Source: Myxococcales bacterium (GTDB taxonomy: Bacteria; Myxococcota; Polyangia; Fen-1088). From it: 6,230 nt of DNA. Numbering within the stretch: the stretch's first letter is position 1; the number at the start of each line of letters is the position of its first letter. The notes beneath the pieces are model-generated. The model ran no database searches, was not told the origin of the DNA, and saw only the letters and a list, made by a program, of their open reading frames with translations. Below are positions 5,798 to 6,230 of the stretch, in pieces. The stretch is taken from the NCBI GenBank assembly GCA_003155465.1, contig PMCR01000114.1:1-6230 (forward strand), read 5' to 3'. The position numbers and the translations under genes are program-made.

Positions 5798-6230
5798 CGG
5801 ACAGCCACGGGCAGCAGCCGGAATCTTTGGTCGATCGACGCGACCTGCTGGTCGAGGCTCTCAAGTACATCCAGAAGTTCACCGGCACGCGCGCGGTGGT
5901 CAAGTACGGCGGCGCAGCCATGGTCAAGGACGACCTGAAGCGGAGCTTTGCCCAGGACGTGGTTCTGCTACAGGCGGCGGGCTTGCGGCCGGTGGTGGTT
6001 CACGGCGGCGGGCACGAGATCACGCGGACCTTGGATCGCCTGGGGCAGAAGAGTGAATTTATCGACGGGCAACGGGTGACCGGCGCGGTAGAGATGGGCG
6101 TGGTCGAGATGGTGCTGACCGGCAAGGTGAACACCGAGATCGTGGGCCTGATAAACACCCTGGGCGGAACTGCGATGGGCCTCTCGGGCAAGGACGCGCA
6201 TCTTATCAAGGCGCACAAGCTGCCGCCCCG
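5794..6230 (+). CDS. argB: Acetylglutamate kinase, N-terminal part (cut by window end)
   Basis: This enzyme phosphorylates N-acetylglutamate with ATP, the second step of arginine biosynthesis, giving the substrate of ArgC. The 145 codons visible are about half of a normal protein of near 300 residues. Motifs include VVKYGGAAM (35-43, phosphate-binding K37), VVVHGGG (67-73), [21 protein letters not shown] (93-113; R94 expected to bind N-acetylglutamate) and [10 protein letters not shown] (129-138). The N-terminal extension with [12 protein letters not shown] (18-29) resembles the extra helix of arginine-inhibited hexameric kinases, so feedback inhibition by arginine is likely. ATG at 5794 overlaps the argC stop (ATGA). 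H74 stands where the family usually has Pro (GGGPEI or GGGPQI). Confidence 0.95.
   Translation, partial: MTDSHGQQPESLVDRRDLLVEALKYIQKFTGTRAVVKYGGAAMVKDDLKRSFAQDVVLLQAAGLRPVVVHGGGHEITRTLDRLGQKSEFIDGQRVTGAVEMGVVEMVLTGKVNTEIVGLINTLGGTAMGLSGKDAHLIKAHKLPP

Noticed and set aside
1..6230. CRISPR array, tRNA, rRNA or insertion sequence
   Set aside because: No regularly spaced repeat-spacer pattern, no recognisable tRNA or rRNA segment and no transposase-like protein were seen on either strand.

Overview
This is a GC-rich bacterial window with dense gene packing and codon third positions dominated by G and C. The dense genes, a sigma-54-type response regulator and low-complexity Pro/Thr-rich lipoproteins suggest a Gram-negative organism, perhaps of the Myxococcota or a related former deltaproteobacterial group. 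That placement is inference: there is no rRNA or other lineage marker here.

Layout. The left edge (1-159, plus strand) holds the C-terminal end of an unidentified protein, followed by about 220 bp of repeat-rich intergenic DNA. From 3937 down to 379, four genes run on the minus strand as one probable operon. In transcription order they are a small low-complexity lipoprotein (3937-3518), a radical SAM/SPASM enzyme (3484-2318), a cysteine-rich lipoprotein (2223-1768) and an NtrC-type response regulator related to AlgB (1725-379). A 286-bp divergent intergenic region then separates this operon from a plus-strand housekeeping cluster: dUTPase (dut, 4224-4679), N-acetyl-gamma-glutamyl-phosphate reductase (argC, 4712-5797) and the first 145 codons of acetylglutamate kinase (argB, from 5794, cut by the window edge).

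How the parts fit. A good sigma-54 (-24/-12) promoter match, AGGCATGGCGCTTGCA, lies on the minus strand at 3984-3969. It would place the transcription start about 21 nt before the lipoprotein ATG, with a GGAGAA ribosome-binding site in between. The last gene of the operon encodes a sigma-54 activator with an intact GAFTGA loop. Short repeated sites about 64-115 bp upstream of the predicted start are where an activator would bind. The operon therefore looks like a self-regulated module: an activator controlling a radical SAM/SPASM enzyme together with two exported lipoproteins that could be its substrates or partners. I do not recognise this combination as a named system, and it is the most interesting content of the window.

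The right half is ordinary metabolism. dut removes dUTP, and argC and argB (overlapping by ATGA) carry out consecutive arginine-biosynthesis steps. The divergent region also carries a perfect 10-bp-stem hairpin with a TTTT loop (4154-4177) that lacks a terminator tail and may be a REP-like or regulatory element.
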